A stretch of DNA of 64,000 nt from Streptomyces netropsis (GCF_014203545.1 NZ_JACHJG010000007.1:349432-413431); one strand, 5' to 3'. Shown: positions 1-9,023, numbered from the stretch's first letter. A program made the numbers and translations. The notes: generated by a model from the letters alone, not told the origin.

Positions 1-290
1 AGCACCGCGGGCGGCTCGGCGGCCGGCAGGTCGAGTTCGACGGGCACCGAGTGGCCCTGGTTGGCGCGGATGCGGTCGCCCTCGATCGCGTAGCGCCGTT
101 TGTCGTTGGCCTCGACGACCTCCGCCAACTCCGCCCGGGTGAAGGGGAAGCCGTGTGCCGCGCTCGCCGTCAGCAGGGCGTCGACGGACGTCCAGCCCTG
201 CGCGTCGAGGACGATGCCGATCCGCTCGGGTTCGTGCCGAAGGTGTTTGGCCAGGTACTTCGAGATGCGGGTCGCCCGCTGGATGTCCAT
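1..290 (-). CDS. kptA: RNA 2'-phosphotransferase KptA/Tpt1 (partial, N-terminal part)
   Basis: The gene reads leftward off the window edge; only about 96 N-terminal residues are present. It begins MDIQRATRISKYLAKHLRHE and later shows NDKRRYAIEGDRIRANQGHS, both hallmarks of the Tpt1/KptA family (conserved R-H residues in the first helical domain, and the R-x-x-x-G-x-x-x-R-A-x-Q-G-H-S block that binds NAD/RNA). The family transfers an internal RNA 2'-phosphate to NAD+; its bacterial role is unclear. The ATG has a purine-rich GGAGGGG ribosome site just upstream. It lies 121 bp downstream of the MerR gene on the same strand, so it could be read with that operon. Confidence 0.9.
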   Translation of the reverse strand, partial: MDIQRATRISKYLAKHLRHEPERIGIVLDAQGWTSVDALLTASAAHGFPFTRAELAEVVEANDKRRYAIEGDRIRANQGHSVPVELDLPAAEPPAV

Positions 291-411
291 CGCTGTTCCC
301 CTCCGGCCCTCTCCTTGCGGGGGCCGCGGCCTCGGAGCGTAGCCCGTGTGCCGGGGCCGGGCAGCCGAGTATCGGCCGTGCGGGTGGGGAACGTCCTGGG
401 GAACGCCCTGC

Positions 412-1476
412 TCAGCGGCGTGCGGCGAGGGCGTCCATGGTGCGGGCCCGGACCTCGCGCTCGGCGGCCGCGGCGATGAACGCGGCGGTGTGCTCCGCGC
501 CGACCAGCTCGCGGACGGCCCGCACGGTCGCGGCCGGCAGCCGCACCGGCTCGGCGTCGGGCGCGGGATCGGGGCCGGGGGCGGGTGGGGGGAGTGCGGG
601 CGCGGAGTCCGGAGCTGCGGGTATCGCCGCCTCTCCCAGGTGGTGGCGGAGGTAGCGGGTGGCCAGGGAGCGCATGGCGCGGGCGAGTTCGGCGTCGACG
701 GTCTGCTGGGCGAGGGGGCGCAGCCGGCGCACGAGGGAGGCGGCTTCCGTGGCCTCCGCGTCGGTCGGGGGGTGGTCGAGGTACTGCTGGAAGACGTACT
801 CGGTGGTGAAGTCGAGGAACCGGCCGGCGATGTGCTCGACCTGCGCGCGCAGCTCCCGCAGATGGCCCGAGATGGCGAGCAGCGGCACCCCGGCGGCGTG
901 CAGCTCGGCGGCGACGGCCAGCTCCTGCGGGCTGGGGACGAGGAATTCGTCCGGCGTCTGCGGCAGGCGGACCAGCACGCCGAGCTCCACCGCGTCCTCG
1001 ACGGCCGCGTCGTCCCGGGTGCCGCCGAACTTCTCGTTCAGCTCCGCCCGCGTCATCCGCCCGGCTTCCTCGTCGGACCAGGGCCGCTCGACCTCGGCGA
1101 CCAGCCCCAGGACGCCGCCGAGCCCCCGGCCCGCGTCCCAGGCCTCCAGCAGCTCCTTGATGCTGGCCAGGGTGTAGCCGCGGTCGAGGAGGCCGGCGAT
1201 CTGGCGGAGCCGGGCGAGGTGGGTGTCGCGGTAGACGTTCGCCCGGCCGCGCCGCTCCGGCCTCGGCAGCAGCCCGCGGTCCTGGTAGCCGCGGATCGTG
1301 CGGACCGTGGCGCCGCTGTGCCGGGCCAGGTCCTCGATCCGGTACTCGGCGGCCGGCGGCTCAGGCCGCTCCGAAGGCTCGGGTCGTTCCGGAGGCTCGG
1401 GTCGTTCCAACGGCTCGGGTCGTTCGGGAACGTCCGGCTGTTCGGGCTGTCGAGGCTGCTGGGGCTGCTTGCTCAC
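412..1476 (-). CDS. MerR-family transcriptional regulator with Pro/Glu-rich N-terminal repeat tail
   Basis: 354 residues. After a tail of about 40 residues made of ERPEP-type repeats comes a MerR winged helix (YRIEDLARHSGATVRTIRGY, then YQDRGLLP) and a dimerisation helix. The remaining 220 residues form a large effector domain rich in Ala/Leu, unlike short metal-sensing MerR proteins and without an obvious Cys metal site. It starts at GTG with AAGGAG upstream. It lies 24 bp after the PF10118 gene and is probably the last regulator of the four-gene operon above it, so autoregulation of that operon is a reasonable inference. The ligand is unknown. Confidence 0.85.
   Translation of the reverse strand: MSKQPQQPRQPEQPDVPERPEPLERPEPPERPEPSERPEPPAAEYRIEDLARHSGATVRTIRGYQDRGLLPRPERRGRANVYRDTHLARLRQIAGLLDRGYTLASIKELLEAWDAGRGLGGVLGLVAEVERPWSDEEAGRMTRAELNEKFGGTRDDAAVEDAVELGVLVRLPQTPDEFLVPSPQELAVAAELHAAGVPLLAISGHLRELRAQVEHIAGRFLDFTTEYVFQQYLDHPPTDAEATEAASLVRRLRPLAQQTVDAELARAMRSLATRYLRHHLGEAAIPAAPDSAPALPPPAPGPDPAPDAEPVRLPAATVRAVRELVGAEHTAAFIAAAAEREVRARTMDALAARR
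1363..1435 (-). repeat. Short in-gene repeats encoding ERPEP units at the MerR N-terminus
   Basis: The 5' part of the MerR gene holds about five imperfect 18-nt repeats (on the plus strand GGCTCGGGTCGTTC and variants) that encode Glu-Arg-Pro-Glu-Pro units. The unit length is a multiple of three, so copy number can change without frameshift. The peptide is a likely disordered linker ahead of the DNA-binding domain. Confidence 0.6.
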
Positions 1477-1500
1477 GGGGGCTGGCTCCTTACGAACTCC

Positions 1501-2418
1501 TCAGGCCAGGGCGGTGCGTCCGATCGCGCCCGCCGCGGCCCGTGCCGCGGGTGAGGTCGCCAGATAGTCGACGGCCCTGCGCAGCGACCCCTCCTTCGAG
1601 GGATGGTACGACCGTCCGAGGTAGCGCGGGACGGCTGAGCCCAGCTCTCCCCAACTCGGCAACAGACCCTTGGCCACCGCACGGTTGTGATGGCGGAGCG
1701 TGTACCGCAGCCGACCCGCGAGCGGCGGGTCGTTGCGTATGAGATAGCGGGTGCCCCACCCCCACAGGTACAACAGCACGGGTGCGGTGACCGCCATGCC
1801 CAGCACCCGGCGGGCGTAGCGCCCCGCGCCCTCACCGCCGCAGTGCTGGTACATGTCGAAGGCCACCGCGCGGTGCTCGACCTCCTCCGCGCCGTGCCAG
1901 CGCAGCAGGTCCAGCATCACCGGGTCCGGGTCGGCCCGGTCCAGCCCGTCGGCGTGGAGGATCCAATTGCCCAGGACCGCCGTGAACTGCTCCACCGCCG
2001 CGATCAGCGAGAGCCGGAAGCGCAGCCACTCCCGCTGGGAGAGCGGGAGCCCGAAGGGCGGGGTGTCGCCGAGCAGCGAGTCGAAGAAGAAGTCGATGTG
2101 CCGGGTGTACGGGGTGGTGTCCAGGCCCTGTTCGGCGAGGTGGTCGAGGACGTACGCGTGCTGGACGCTGTGCGTGGCCTCCTGGCCCATGAAGCCCTTG
2201 ACGTCCCTGAGCAGCGCTTCGTCCCGGACGAGCGGCAGGGCCTCCTTGAAGACCTTGACGAACCACCGCTCCCCCGCGGGGAGCAGCAGGTGCAGGACGT
2301 TCATGACGTGGGTGGCGGTGGGCTCGTCCGGTATCCAGTGCAGCGGGGTCTCCCGCCAGTCGAACGAGACCCGTCTGGGGGCTATCCGATGGCTGCCGAC
2401 CTGGTGGGGGTGGGTCAT
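1501..2418 (-). CDS. Ferritin-like metal-dependent hydrolase (PF10118 family)
   Basis: 305 residues starting MTHPHQVGSH, chosen because it follows the SDR gene after a short gap with GGAGAAGG upstream. Helical protein with two E-x-x-H metal motifs, QEATHSVQH (near residue 90) and AEEVEHRAV (near 190), as expected of this predicted metal-dependent hydrolase family; the substrate is not known. It shares an operon with an EphD-like hydrolase/reductase and an M24 protein. In actinomycetes PF10118 proteins often travel with alpha/beta hydrolases and SDRs of lipid or xenobiotic metabolism, so a lipid-related role is an inference. Confidence 0.8.
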   Translation of the reverse strand: MTHPHQVGSHRIAPRRVSFDWRETPLHWIPDEPTATHVMNVLHLLLPAGERWFVKVFKEALPLVRDEALLRDVKGFMGQEATHSVQHAYVLDHLAEQGLDTTPYTRHIDFFFDSLLGDTPPFGLPLSQREWLRFRLSLIAAVEQFTAVLGNWILHADGLDRADPDPVMLDLLRWHGAEEVEHRAVAFDMYQHCGGEGAGRYARRVLGMAVTAPVLLYLWGWGTRYLIRNDPPLAGRLRYTLRHHNRAVAKGLLPSWGELGSAVPRYLGRSYHPSKEGSLRRAVDYLATSPAARAAAGAIGRTALA

Positions 2419-2453
2419 CTCGGTCCTTCTCCTCTGGTGGGGGCGCGGCCCCG

Positions 2454-4244
2454 TCACAGCCGGGGCTCGATCCGGGCGAGGGCGCGCAGCATCCGGGGCG
2501 AGAGCCGGGACAGCAGCTTCAGGCCCCGGGCCTCCGGGGTGACCGCCACCACGGCCTGGTCGTGGAACACCGCCCGCAGGATGGCGTCGGCGACCTTCTC
2601 CGGGGGGTAGTTGCGCATCCCGTACGCCCGCGAGGCCTTCGCCCGGCGGCGCTGCTGCTCCTTCTCCGGGACGCCGGCGAAGCGGGCCGTCGCGGTGATG
2701 TTGGTGTTGACGATGCCGGGGCAGATAGCGGTGACCCCGATGCCCTGCCCGGCCAGCTCGGCGCGCAGGCATTCGCTGAGCATCAGGACGGCGGCCTTGG
2801 AGGTGCTGTAGGCGGGCAGGACCCTGGAGGGCTGGAAGGCGGCGGCGGAGGCGGTGTTGACGATGTGGCCGCCCTGGCCGCGCTCGGCCATCTGCCTGCC
2901 GAAGGTCCGGCAGCCGTGGATGACGCCCCACAGATTGACGTCGAGGACCTTCTTCCAGTCCTCGGTGGTGGTGTCCATGAAGGAGCCGGTGAGCCCGATG
3001 CCGGCGTTGTTGACCAGCACGTCCACCACGCCGTACTCGGCGGCGACCTTGGCGGCCAGCTTCTCCATCGCCTGCTCGTCCGAGACGTCGACGACCTCGC
3101 TCCACGCCTCGGCCGCGCCGACCAGCCGCGCCATTTCGGCCGTCCGGGCGACGCCCGCCGGGTCCCGGTCGACGGCGACGACCCGCGCGCCCGCTTCGGC
3201 GAACGCGAAGGCCGTGGCCCGGCCGATGCCGCTCGCCGCGCCCGTCACCAGCACCAGGTGCCCGCCGAAGCGCTGCGCGTAGGGCCCAGTGGGTGCGGGG
3301 CGGCGGGCCGGGGCGCCCTCCTCCTGGGCGGTGACGAACTCCGCGATCCAGGAGGAGACCTGGTCGGGCCGGGTGCGCGGCACCCAGTGCTTGGCGGCCA
3401 GGGTGTGCCGCACGAGCCGCGGTGCCCAGCGCTCCAGGTCGTCGTAGAGCCGCTCGGACAGATAGGCGTCACCGGTCGGGGTGATCAGCTGCACCGGCAC
3501 GTGGGCGAAGGCGTCCGCACGCGGATGGCGCATCCGGGGCAGGACGTTGTCGCGGTAGAGCCAGGTGCCGTGGGCCGCGTCGGTCGGCAACGAGGCCGTG
3601 GGGTACGAGCCGCTCGGCAGTTTCTCCAGCCGCGCCACCATCTTCGGCCAGCGCTTGCCGAGCGGGCCGCGCCAGAGCGCCTCGGGCAGTGCCGGGGTGT
3701 GCAGTGCCCCCACGTACCAGGACCGGGTGCCCTGGCCGAGGAGTTGGGCCACCCGGCGCGGGGTGGGGCGGGCGACGCGGTCGTTGATCCAGTGGCCGAA
3801 GTGGTCCAGCGACGGCCCGGAGATGGTGGTGAAGGACGCGACGCGCCCCTCGGTGCGCGGGACGGTCACGAACTCCCAGCCCTGCACGGACCCCCAGTCG
3901 TGGCCCACGAGGTGCACCGGTGCGTCCGGGCTCACCGCGTCGGCGACGGCCAGGAAGTCGTCGGTGAGCTTCTCCAGCGTGAAGCCGCCCCGCAGCGGCT
4001 GCGGCGCCGTGGACCGGCCGTGGCCGCGCACGTCGTACAGCACCACGTGGAAGCGGTCGCGCAACCGGCCGGCCACCTCGGCCCACACCTCCTTGCTGTC
4101 CGGATAGCCGTGCACCAGCACGACCGTGGGCCGTGCGGCGTCACCCAGCTCCACGACGCACAGCTCGACGCCGCCCGTCCGCACCCACCGCTCGCGCGCG
4201 CCCTCGAGGCCCGCGCCTCCCGTGCCGTCCGTGCTGCTGCTCAT
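2454..4244 (-). CDS. ephD: EphD-like fusion: alpha/beta hydrolase (epoxide hydrolase type) + short-chain dehydrogenase
   Basis: 596 residues, two enzymes in one chain. Residues about 30-300 are an alpha/beta hydrolase with the oxyanion HGYPDSKEVW motif, the nucleophile elbow VGHDWGS (Asp nucleophile, as in epoxide hydrolases) and a distal KHWVP His. Residues about 320-580 are a classical SDR with the TGAASGIG dinucleotide-binding loop, NNAG, and the YSTSK catalytic Tyr/Lys. Length and order match mycobacterial EphD (about 590 residues). Its start overlaps the stop of the upstream M24 gene (ATGA), so the two are translationally coupled. The expected reaction is epoxide opening followed by oxidation/reduction on a lipid-like substrate. 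Confidence 0.9.
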   Translation of the reverse strand: MSSSTDGTGGAGLEGARERWVRTGGVELCVVELGDAARPTVVLVHGYPDSKEVWAEVAGRLRDRFHVVLYDVRGHGRSTAPQPLRGGFTLEKLTDDFLAVADAVSPDAPVHLVGHDWGSVQGWEFVTVPRTEGRVASFTTISGPSLDHFGHWINDRVARPTPRRVAQLLGQGTRSWYVGALHTPALPEALWRGPLGKRWPKMVARLEKLPSGSYPTASLPTDAAHGTWLYRDNVLPRMRHPRADAFAHVPVQLITPTGDAYLSERLYDDLERWAPRLVRHTLAAKHWVPRTRPDQVSSWIAEFVTAQEEGAPARRPAPTGPYAQRFGGHLVLVTGAASGIGRATAFAFAEAGARVVAVDRDPAGVARTAEMARLVGAAEAWSEVVDVSDEQAMEKLAAKVAAEYGVVDVLVNNAGIGLTGSFMDTTTEDWKKVLDVNLWGVIHGCRTFGRQMAERGQGGHIVNTASAAAFQPSRVLPAYSTSKAAVLMLSECLRAELAGQGIGVTAICPGIVNTNITATARFAGVPEKEQQRRRAKASRAYGMRNYPPEKVADAILRAVFHDQAVVAVTPEARGLKLLSRLSPRMLRALARIEPRL

Positions 4245-5131
4245 GCGGCCTTCTCCTCCTGCCGGCGCCGCACGTGCGGCAGATCGTCGTCGAGCCAGAA
4301 CGCGCTCTCCTCGGGGTCCCGGGAATCGGTGACCACCAAGAGCTCCTCGAACTTCGCGCCCGTGCCCCGGAACCCGAGGTGGGGTTCGACCGCCCACAGG
4401 CCTGGCGTGGGCGGGTGGTCGGAGAAGCGGTACGGGCTCCACAGCGGCGACCAGCCTTCGCGGTGCCCGTGGACGGCATCGGACGCCAGGCCCTTCAGCG
4501 ACTGGGTGCCGAAGCCGAGCACGTGCGGCGACCAGCGGCGCTCCCGCACCCGGTCCACCTTGTGCGCGATCACACCGAAGGGGTACGCGCGGTGCCGGTT
4601 GGCGTAGCCCTGACGGGCCATGAGCCGGTCCACGTCCTCGTAGATGTCACGCAGCGGGCGCCGCTCGCGCACCTCGCGCAGGATCAGCTCGCGGTGGGCC
4701 TCCAGATCCGCCAGCAGCCGGTCGTGCAGCGGATCGAGGCCGAGGCAGCCCGAATACCCGATGTCGGCGGTGAAGCCCTCGTGGATCGGCGCCATGTCGA
4801 GGATGAACGGCATTCCCGGCTCCAGCCTCCGCCCGGTGGGGAAGAACTGGAGCGGCACCCGGAAGCCGGTGAAGGCCGTACGGTCGCCGAACCACGCGAA
4901 GGGCAGATGGAACCAGTCCCGCACACCACGGCCGCGCAGCCACTCCCGCTGCATCCGGGTGGCGTCCCGCTCGGTCATCCCCGGTCCGAGCTGCGCGGCG
5001 ACCTCCTCCGCGCATGTGTACGCCAGGCGCTGCACCGCCCGGAACCCGCGCAGCTCCGCGGCCCCGGTGCCCGCCGACCGCCCGGGGCTCCGGCCCCGCC
5101 CCTCGACCCGTCCCGCCACGACAGCCGCCAT
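4241..5131 (-). CDS. M24-family metallopeptidase-like protein
   Basis: 296 residues with the pita-bread fold signatures of M24 (Xaa-Pro/methionine aminopeptidase-like): PFILDMAPIHEGFTADIG supplies the two Asp metal ligands, and later His and Glu positions (AYPFGVIAHKV, WAVEPHLGFRGTGAKFEE) complete the set. It lacks the N-terminal creatinase domain. First gene of the leftward operon with EphD-like, PF10118 and MerR genes. The start is ATG, giving MAAVVAGRVEG. Being linked to lipid-type enzymes rather than peptide genes, it may act on a small substrate; that is an inference. Confidence 0.8.
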   Translation of the reverse strand: MAAVVAGRVEGRGRSPGRSAGTGAAELRGFRAVQRLAYTCAEEVAAQLGPGMTERDATRMQREWLRGRGVRDWFHLPFAWFGDRTAFTGFRVPLQFFPTGRRLEPGMPFILDMAPIHEGFTADIGYSGCLGLDPLHDRLLADLEAHRELILREVRERRPLRDIYEDVDRLMARQGYANRHRAYPFGVIAHKVDRVRERRWSPHVLGFGTQSLKGLASDAVHGHREGWSPLWSPYRFSDHPPTPGLWAVEPHLGFRGTGAKFEELLVVTDSRDPEESAFWLDDDLPHVRRRQEEKAA

Positions 5132-5456
5132 GCCCACCCGTCCGTCCCTGTGCCGGGCACGGGTCCCGGACGGTGAAATCCGGGGACGCGCCCGCGAGTT
5201 GACCACGTCCGAAAGTTGACAATGATGAATGTGACAATGTCCGGCGGCTGCGTCAAGGGGCCTGCCCGTGCCTGTGGAAAACCTCCGTGGCCCGCACGGT
5301 CGCGCGGGACCCGCCCCACAGGCCCCTCCCGCCACCCCGCAGACGGCACCCCTCCAGGAGTACCGCTCCCCTACGGGCACGTCAGACCCGAGGACTAGGC
5401 CCATCCAGCCATCTGGGCTGACGACTCCTGTGGCGCGCGCCACTAACGTCGAACCT
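5132..5456. promoter_or_regulatory. Divergent intergenic region with direct repeats TGACAATG
   Basis: 325 bp between the leftward M24 operon and the rightward ABC operon. It holds two exact TGACAATG copies (5217-5224 and 5232-5239, pitch 15 bp) that also read as TTGACA-like -35 elements, plus a further TTGACC at 5199-5204. A repressor or activator site controlling the M24 operon is plausible, with the operon's own MerR protein as a candidate. The rest shows no gene. Confidence 0.45.
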
Positions 5457-5457
5457 G
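5418..5457 (+). promoter_or_regulatory. Probable leaderless promoter of the ABC operon
   Basis: A TAACGT -10 hexamer at 5444-5449 is followed by 7 nt and then the GTG at 5457, the classic geometry for a transcript starting at the initiation codon. A weak CTGACG lies about 20 bp further upstream. No ribosome-binding site precedes this GTG, which agrees with leaderless translation. Confidence 0.5.
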
Positions 5458-6428
5458 TGACTGTGATCGCCACCGAAAGCCTCAGCAAGCGGTTCCCCCG
5501 GGTGACCGCTCTTGACCGGCTCTCCGTCGACATCGCCCCGGGAGTGACCGGCCTGGTGGGTGCCAACGGAGCCGGCAAGTCCACGCTGATCAAGATTCTG
5601 CTCGGGCTCTCCCCGGCCACCGAGGGCCGCGCCGCCGTGCTCGGCCTCGACGTCGCGACCGAGGGCAGCGCGATCCGCGAGCGGGTCGGCTACATGCCCG
5701 AGCACGACTGCCTGCCGCCCGACGTGTCGGCGACCGAGTTCGTCGTCCACATGGCGCGCATGTCCGGCCTGCCGGCCACGGCCGCCCGCGAGCGCACCGC
5801 CGACACCCTGCGCCACGTGGGGCTCTACGAGGAGCGGTACCGCCCCATGGGCGGTTATTCGACGGGCATGAAGCAGCGGGTCAAGCTGGCGCAGGCGCTC
5901 GTCCACGACCCCCAGCTGGTCCTGCTGGACGAGCCGACCAACGGCCTCGACCCCGTCGGCCGCGACGAGATGCTCGGCCTGATCCGGCGGGTCCACACCG
6001 ACTTCGGCATTTCGGTCCTGGTCACCTCGCACCTGCTCGGCGAGCTGGAGCGCACCTGTGACCACGTCGTGGTCATCGACGGCGGCACGCTGCTGAGGTC
6101 CTCCTCCACCAGCGACTTCACCCAGGCCACGGGCTCCCTCGCCGTGGAGGTCACGGACACCGACGCCTGCCCGGACGGCGTGGCCGCGCTGCACGCCGCC
6201 CTCACCGGGGCGCGGCTGACGGTCCAGCCCGCGGGCCGGGCCCTGGACGGCTCGCCCGCCTCCGGGCGGGTGCTCCTCGTGGACGTCGTCGACGAGGGCA
6301 CCTACGACACGGTCCGCGACGCCGTCGCCGAGCTCGGCCTCGGCCTGGTCCGCATGGAACAGCGGCGCCACCGCATCGCGGAGGTCTTCCGCGACGAGCA
6401 GAACGGAGGCGCCCCCGATGCCGCCTGA
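5457..6428 (+). CDS. ABC transporter ATP-binding protein (ABC-2 exporter, first copy)
   Basis: 323 residues. Walker A GANGAGKST, a variant signature YSTGMKQR, Walker B LVLLDEPTNG and the H-loop SHLLGELE are all present in order in the first 210 residues, followed by a C-terminal domain of about 100 residues. The GTG start is picked from the leaderless promoter; a longer reading frame upstream has no ribosome site. First of four genes arranged ATPase-permease-ATPase-permease with overlaps of a few bases, so one transcript. Substrate unknown; the type is that of drug or lipid exporters. Confidence 0.92.
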   Translation: MTVIATESLSKRFPRVTALDRLSVDIAPGVTGLVGANGAGKSTLIKILLGLSPATEGRAAVLGLDVATEGSAIRERVGYMPEHDCLPPDVSATEFVVHMARMSGLPATAARERTADTLRHVGLYEERYRPMGGYSTGMKQRVKLAQALVHDPQLVLLDEPTNGLDPVGRDEMLGLIRRVHTDFGISVLVTSHLLGELERTCDHVVVIDGGTLLRSSSTSDFTQATGSLAVEVTDTDACPDGVAALHAALTGARLTVQPAGRALDGSPASGRVLLVDVVDEGTYDTVRDAVAELGLGLVRMEQRRHRIAEVFRDEQNGGAPDAA

Positions 6429-7317
6429 GACCACCGCCGCCCCGGCACAGGACGTCATTCACAACATCGGCTACCGCAACTACGCGGGCCCCCGGCTCGG
6501 TCGCGCCTACGCCCGCCGCTCGCTCTTCTCGCAGAGCCTGCGCGGCGCGTACGGCCTCGGGCGCTCGGCGAAGTCCAAGGTCCTGCCGATGATCCTGTTC
6601 GGCGTCATGGTGCTGCCCGCCGCGATCATCGTGGCGGTCAGCGTGGCGACGAAGATGAACAAGCTGCCGCTGGAGTACACGCGGTACGCGATCCTCCTCC
6701 AGGCCGTCATCGGCCTGTACATCGCCTCCCAGGCGCCGCAGTCCGTCTCGCGCGACCTGCGCTTCAAGACGGTCCCGCTGTACTTCTCCCGCCCCATCGA
6801 GCGCGTCGACTACGTGGCCGCGAAGTTCGCGGCGATGGCGTCCGCCCTGTTCATCCTGACCGCCACGCCCCTGCTGCTGCTCTATGTGGGCGCACTGCTC
6901 GCCAAGCTCGACTTCGCCGACCAGACGAAGGGCTTCGCGCAAGGACTCGTCTCCGTGATCCTGCTTTCGCTTCTCTTCGCCGGCATCGGCCTGGTGGTCG
7001 CGGCCCTCACACCGCGCCGCGGCTTCGGCGTGGCCGCCGTCATCGCCGTGCTGACGATCTCGTACGGGGCCGTGTCCACCATCCAGGGCATCGCGCTGGC
7101 CCAGGACAACACCGCGGCGGTCAGCTGGATCGGCCTCTTCTCGCCGATCACGCTCGTCGACGGTGTGCAGACGGCGTTCCTCTCCGCCACCTCCGCCTTC
7201 CCCGGCGGCCACGGCCCGTCCGCCGGCACCGGCGTCGTCTATCTCCTCGTCCTTCTCGCCCTGGTCGTCGGCTCGTACGGGCTGCTGATGCGCCGCTACC
7301 GAAAGGTCGGGCTGTGA
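6418..7317 (+). CDS. ABC-2 type permease (first copy)
   Basis: 299 residues with about six hydrophobic membrane spans beginning near residue 55 (LPMILFGVMVLPAAIIVAVSV), after a cytoplasmic N-terminus. A RDLRFKTVPLYFSRPI stretch is typical of ABC-2 permeases of this streptomycete family. The ATG lies inside the 3' end of the ATPase gene (11 bp overlap). Partner of the ATPase just upstream. Confidence 0.88.
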   Translation: MPPETTAAPAQDVIHNIGYRNYAGPRLGRAYARRSLFSQSLRGAYGLGRSAKSKVLPMILFGVMVLPAAIIVAVSVATKMNKLPLEYTRYAILLQAVIGLYIASQAPQSVSRDLRFKTVPLYFSRPIERVDYVAAKFAAMASALFILTATPLLLLYVGALLAKLDFADQTKGFAQGLVSVILLSLLFAGIGLVVAALTPRRGFGVAAVIAVLTISYGAVSTIQGIALAQDNTAAVSWIGLFSPITLVDGVQTAFLSATSAFPGGHGPSAGTGVVYLLVLLALVVGSYGLLMRRYRKVGL

Positions 7318-8225
7318 GCTCCATCCACATCGACAACGTCTCGCGCTGGTTCGGCAATGTGGTGGCCGTCAACGACGTCTCCATGGTCATCGGCCCCGGT
7401 GTCACCGGCCTGCTCGGCCCCAACGGCGCCGGGAAGTCCACCCTCATCAACATGATGGGCGGCTTCCTGGCCCCCTCCACCGGCACGGTCACCCTCGACG
7501 GGACGGCGATCTGGCGCAACGAGCAGATCTACCGCCACATCGGCATCGTCCCCGAGCGGGAAGCCATGTACGACTTCCTGACCGGACTGGAATTCGTGCG
7601 CGCCAACGCCGAGTTGCACGGCCTGGGCGCGAAGGAGGCACAGCGGGCGCTCGCCACGGTCGAGATGGAGTACGCGCAGGACCGCAAGATCGCCACGTAC
7701 AGCAAGGGCATGCGCCAGCGCGTGAAGATGGCCTCCGCCCTCGTCCACGACCCGTCGGTGCTCCTCCTCGACGAGCCGTTCAACGGCATGGACCCGCGGC
7801 AGCGCATGCAGCTCATGGAGCTGCTGCGGCAGATGGGCGCGGAGGGCCGGACGGTCCTGTTCTCCTCGCACATCCTGGAGGAGGTCGAGCAGCTGGCGGC
7901 CCACATCGAGGTCGTCGTCGCGGGACGGCACGCCGCGTCCGGCGACTTCCGCAAGATCCGCCGGCTGATGACGGACCGTCCGCACCGCTATCTCGTGCGC
8001 TCCAGCGACGACCGGGCCCTCGCCGCCGCCCTCATCGCGGACCCGTCCACGTCGGGCATCGAAGTGGACGTCCAGGAGGGCGCCCTGCGCGTCCAGGCCG
8101 TCGACTTCGGCCGCTTCACCGAGCTTCTGCCGCGCGTCGCCCGCGCGCAGGGCATCCGCCTCCTGACGGTCTCGCCCTCCGACGAGTCGCTGGAATCGGT
8201 CTTCTCCTACCTCGTCGCGGCCTGA
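7314..8225 (+). CDS. ABC transporter ATP-binding protein (second copy)
   Basis: 303 residues: Walker A GPNGAGKST, signature YSKGMRQR, Walker B VLLLDEPFNG, H-loop SSHILEEVE. It resembles the first ATPase in layout and in its approximately 90-residue C-terminal tail, suggesting an old duplication of the ATPase/permease pair. The GTG overlaps the stop of the upstream permease (GTGA), so it is translationally coupled. Confidence 0.92.
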   Translation: MSSIHIDNVSRWFGNVVAVNDVSMVIGPGVTGLLGPNGAGKSTLINMMGGFLAPSTGTVTLDGTAIWRNEQIYRHIGIVPEREAMYDFLTGLEFVRANAELHGLGAKEAQRALATVEMEYAQDRKIATYSKGMRQRVKMASALVHDPSVLLLDEPFNGMDPRQRMQLMELLRQMGAEGRTVLFSSHILEEVEQLAAHIEVVVAGRHAASGDFRKIRRLMTDRPHRYLVRSSDDRALAAALIADPSTSGIEVDVQEGALRVQAVDFGRFTELLPRVARAQGIRLLTVSPSDESLESVFSYLVAA

Positions 8226-8240
8226 AAGGAGCCCTCAGCG

Positions 8241-8978
8241 ATGTCAGCGTCCTCCGGGCTGTACCACCCCACCGTCGCCCGGCTCACCTACCGGGCCCTC
8301 CTCGGCCGCCGCCGGGCCGCGATCCTCTTCGCCCTGCCCGCCCTGCTGCTGATCATCTCGGCGGTGATCCGCGTCATGACCGGCGCCGACGACGAGACGG
8401 CCACCACCGTCCTCGGCGGCTTCGCGCTCGCCACGATGGTCCCGCTCATCGGCGTCGTCGCCGGTACGGGCGCGATCGGCCCGGAGATCGACGACGGCTC
8501 GGTGGTCTACCTCCTGGCCAAGCCGATCAAGCGGCCCACGATCGTCTTCACCAAGCTGCTCGTCGCGATCGGGGTGACCGTCGCCTTCTCGGCGATCCCC
8601 ACGCTCGTCGCGGGCTTCATCCTCAACGGCAACAGCCAGCAGATCGCCGTGGCCTACGCCGTCGCCGCCGCCGTCGCCTCCATCGCCTACAGCGCGGTCT
8701 TCCTGCTGCTGGGCACCGTCACCCGGCACGCGGTCGTCGCCGGCCTCGTCTACGCCCTGGTGTGGGAGACGCTCTTCGGTAGCCTCATCCCGGGCGCCCG
8801 CACCCTCAGCGTCCAGCAGTGGTCCCTGGCGCTCGCCCAGAAGATCGGCGCGGAGGGCGCCATCAGCTCGGACGTCGGCCTGCCGCTGGCGCTCGTCCTG
8901 CTCATCGGCGTCACGGTGGCGGCCACCTGGTACGCGGGCCGCAAGCTGCGCACGCTCACCCTCGCCGGGGAGGAGTGA
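8241..8978 (+). CDS. ABC-2 type permease (second copy)
   Basis: 245 residues, six predicted membrane spans (ILFALPALLLIISAVI, TMVPLIGVVAGTGAIG and others). The motif IDDGSVVYLLAKPIKR matches the cytoplasmic loop of ABC-2 permeases. AAAGGAG lies upstream of its ATG. Last gene of the four-gene export operon; followed by dispersed palindromic repeats that may act as a terminator. Confidence 0.88.
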   Translation: MSASSGLYHPTVARLTYRALLGRRRAAILFALPALLLIISAVIRVMTGADDETATTVLGGFALATMVPLIGVVAGTGAIGPEIDDGSVVYLLAKPIKRPTIVFTKLLVAIGVTVAFSAIPTLVAGFILNGNSQQIAVAYAVAAAVASIAYSAVFLLLGTVTRHAVVAGLVYALVWETLFGSLIPGARTLSVQQWSLALAQKIGAEGAISSDVGLPLALVLLIGVTVAATWYAGRKLRTLTLAGEE

Positions 8979-9023
8979 GGGGGCTGCGGGCCAGTGTCGG
9001 TCGCACCCCCGCTGCGCGGTGGT

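Noticed and set aside
2562..4607. A 681-codon plus-strand frame over the EphD-like gene
   Set aside because: Shadow of the leftward EphD-like and M24 genes, whose domain motifs are clear.
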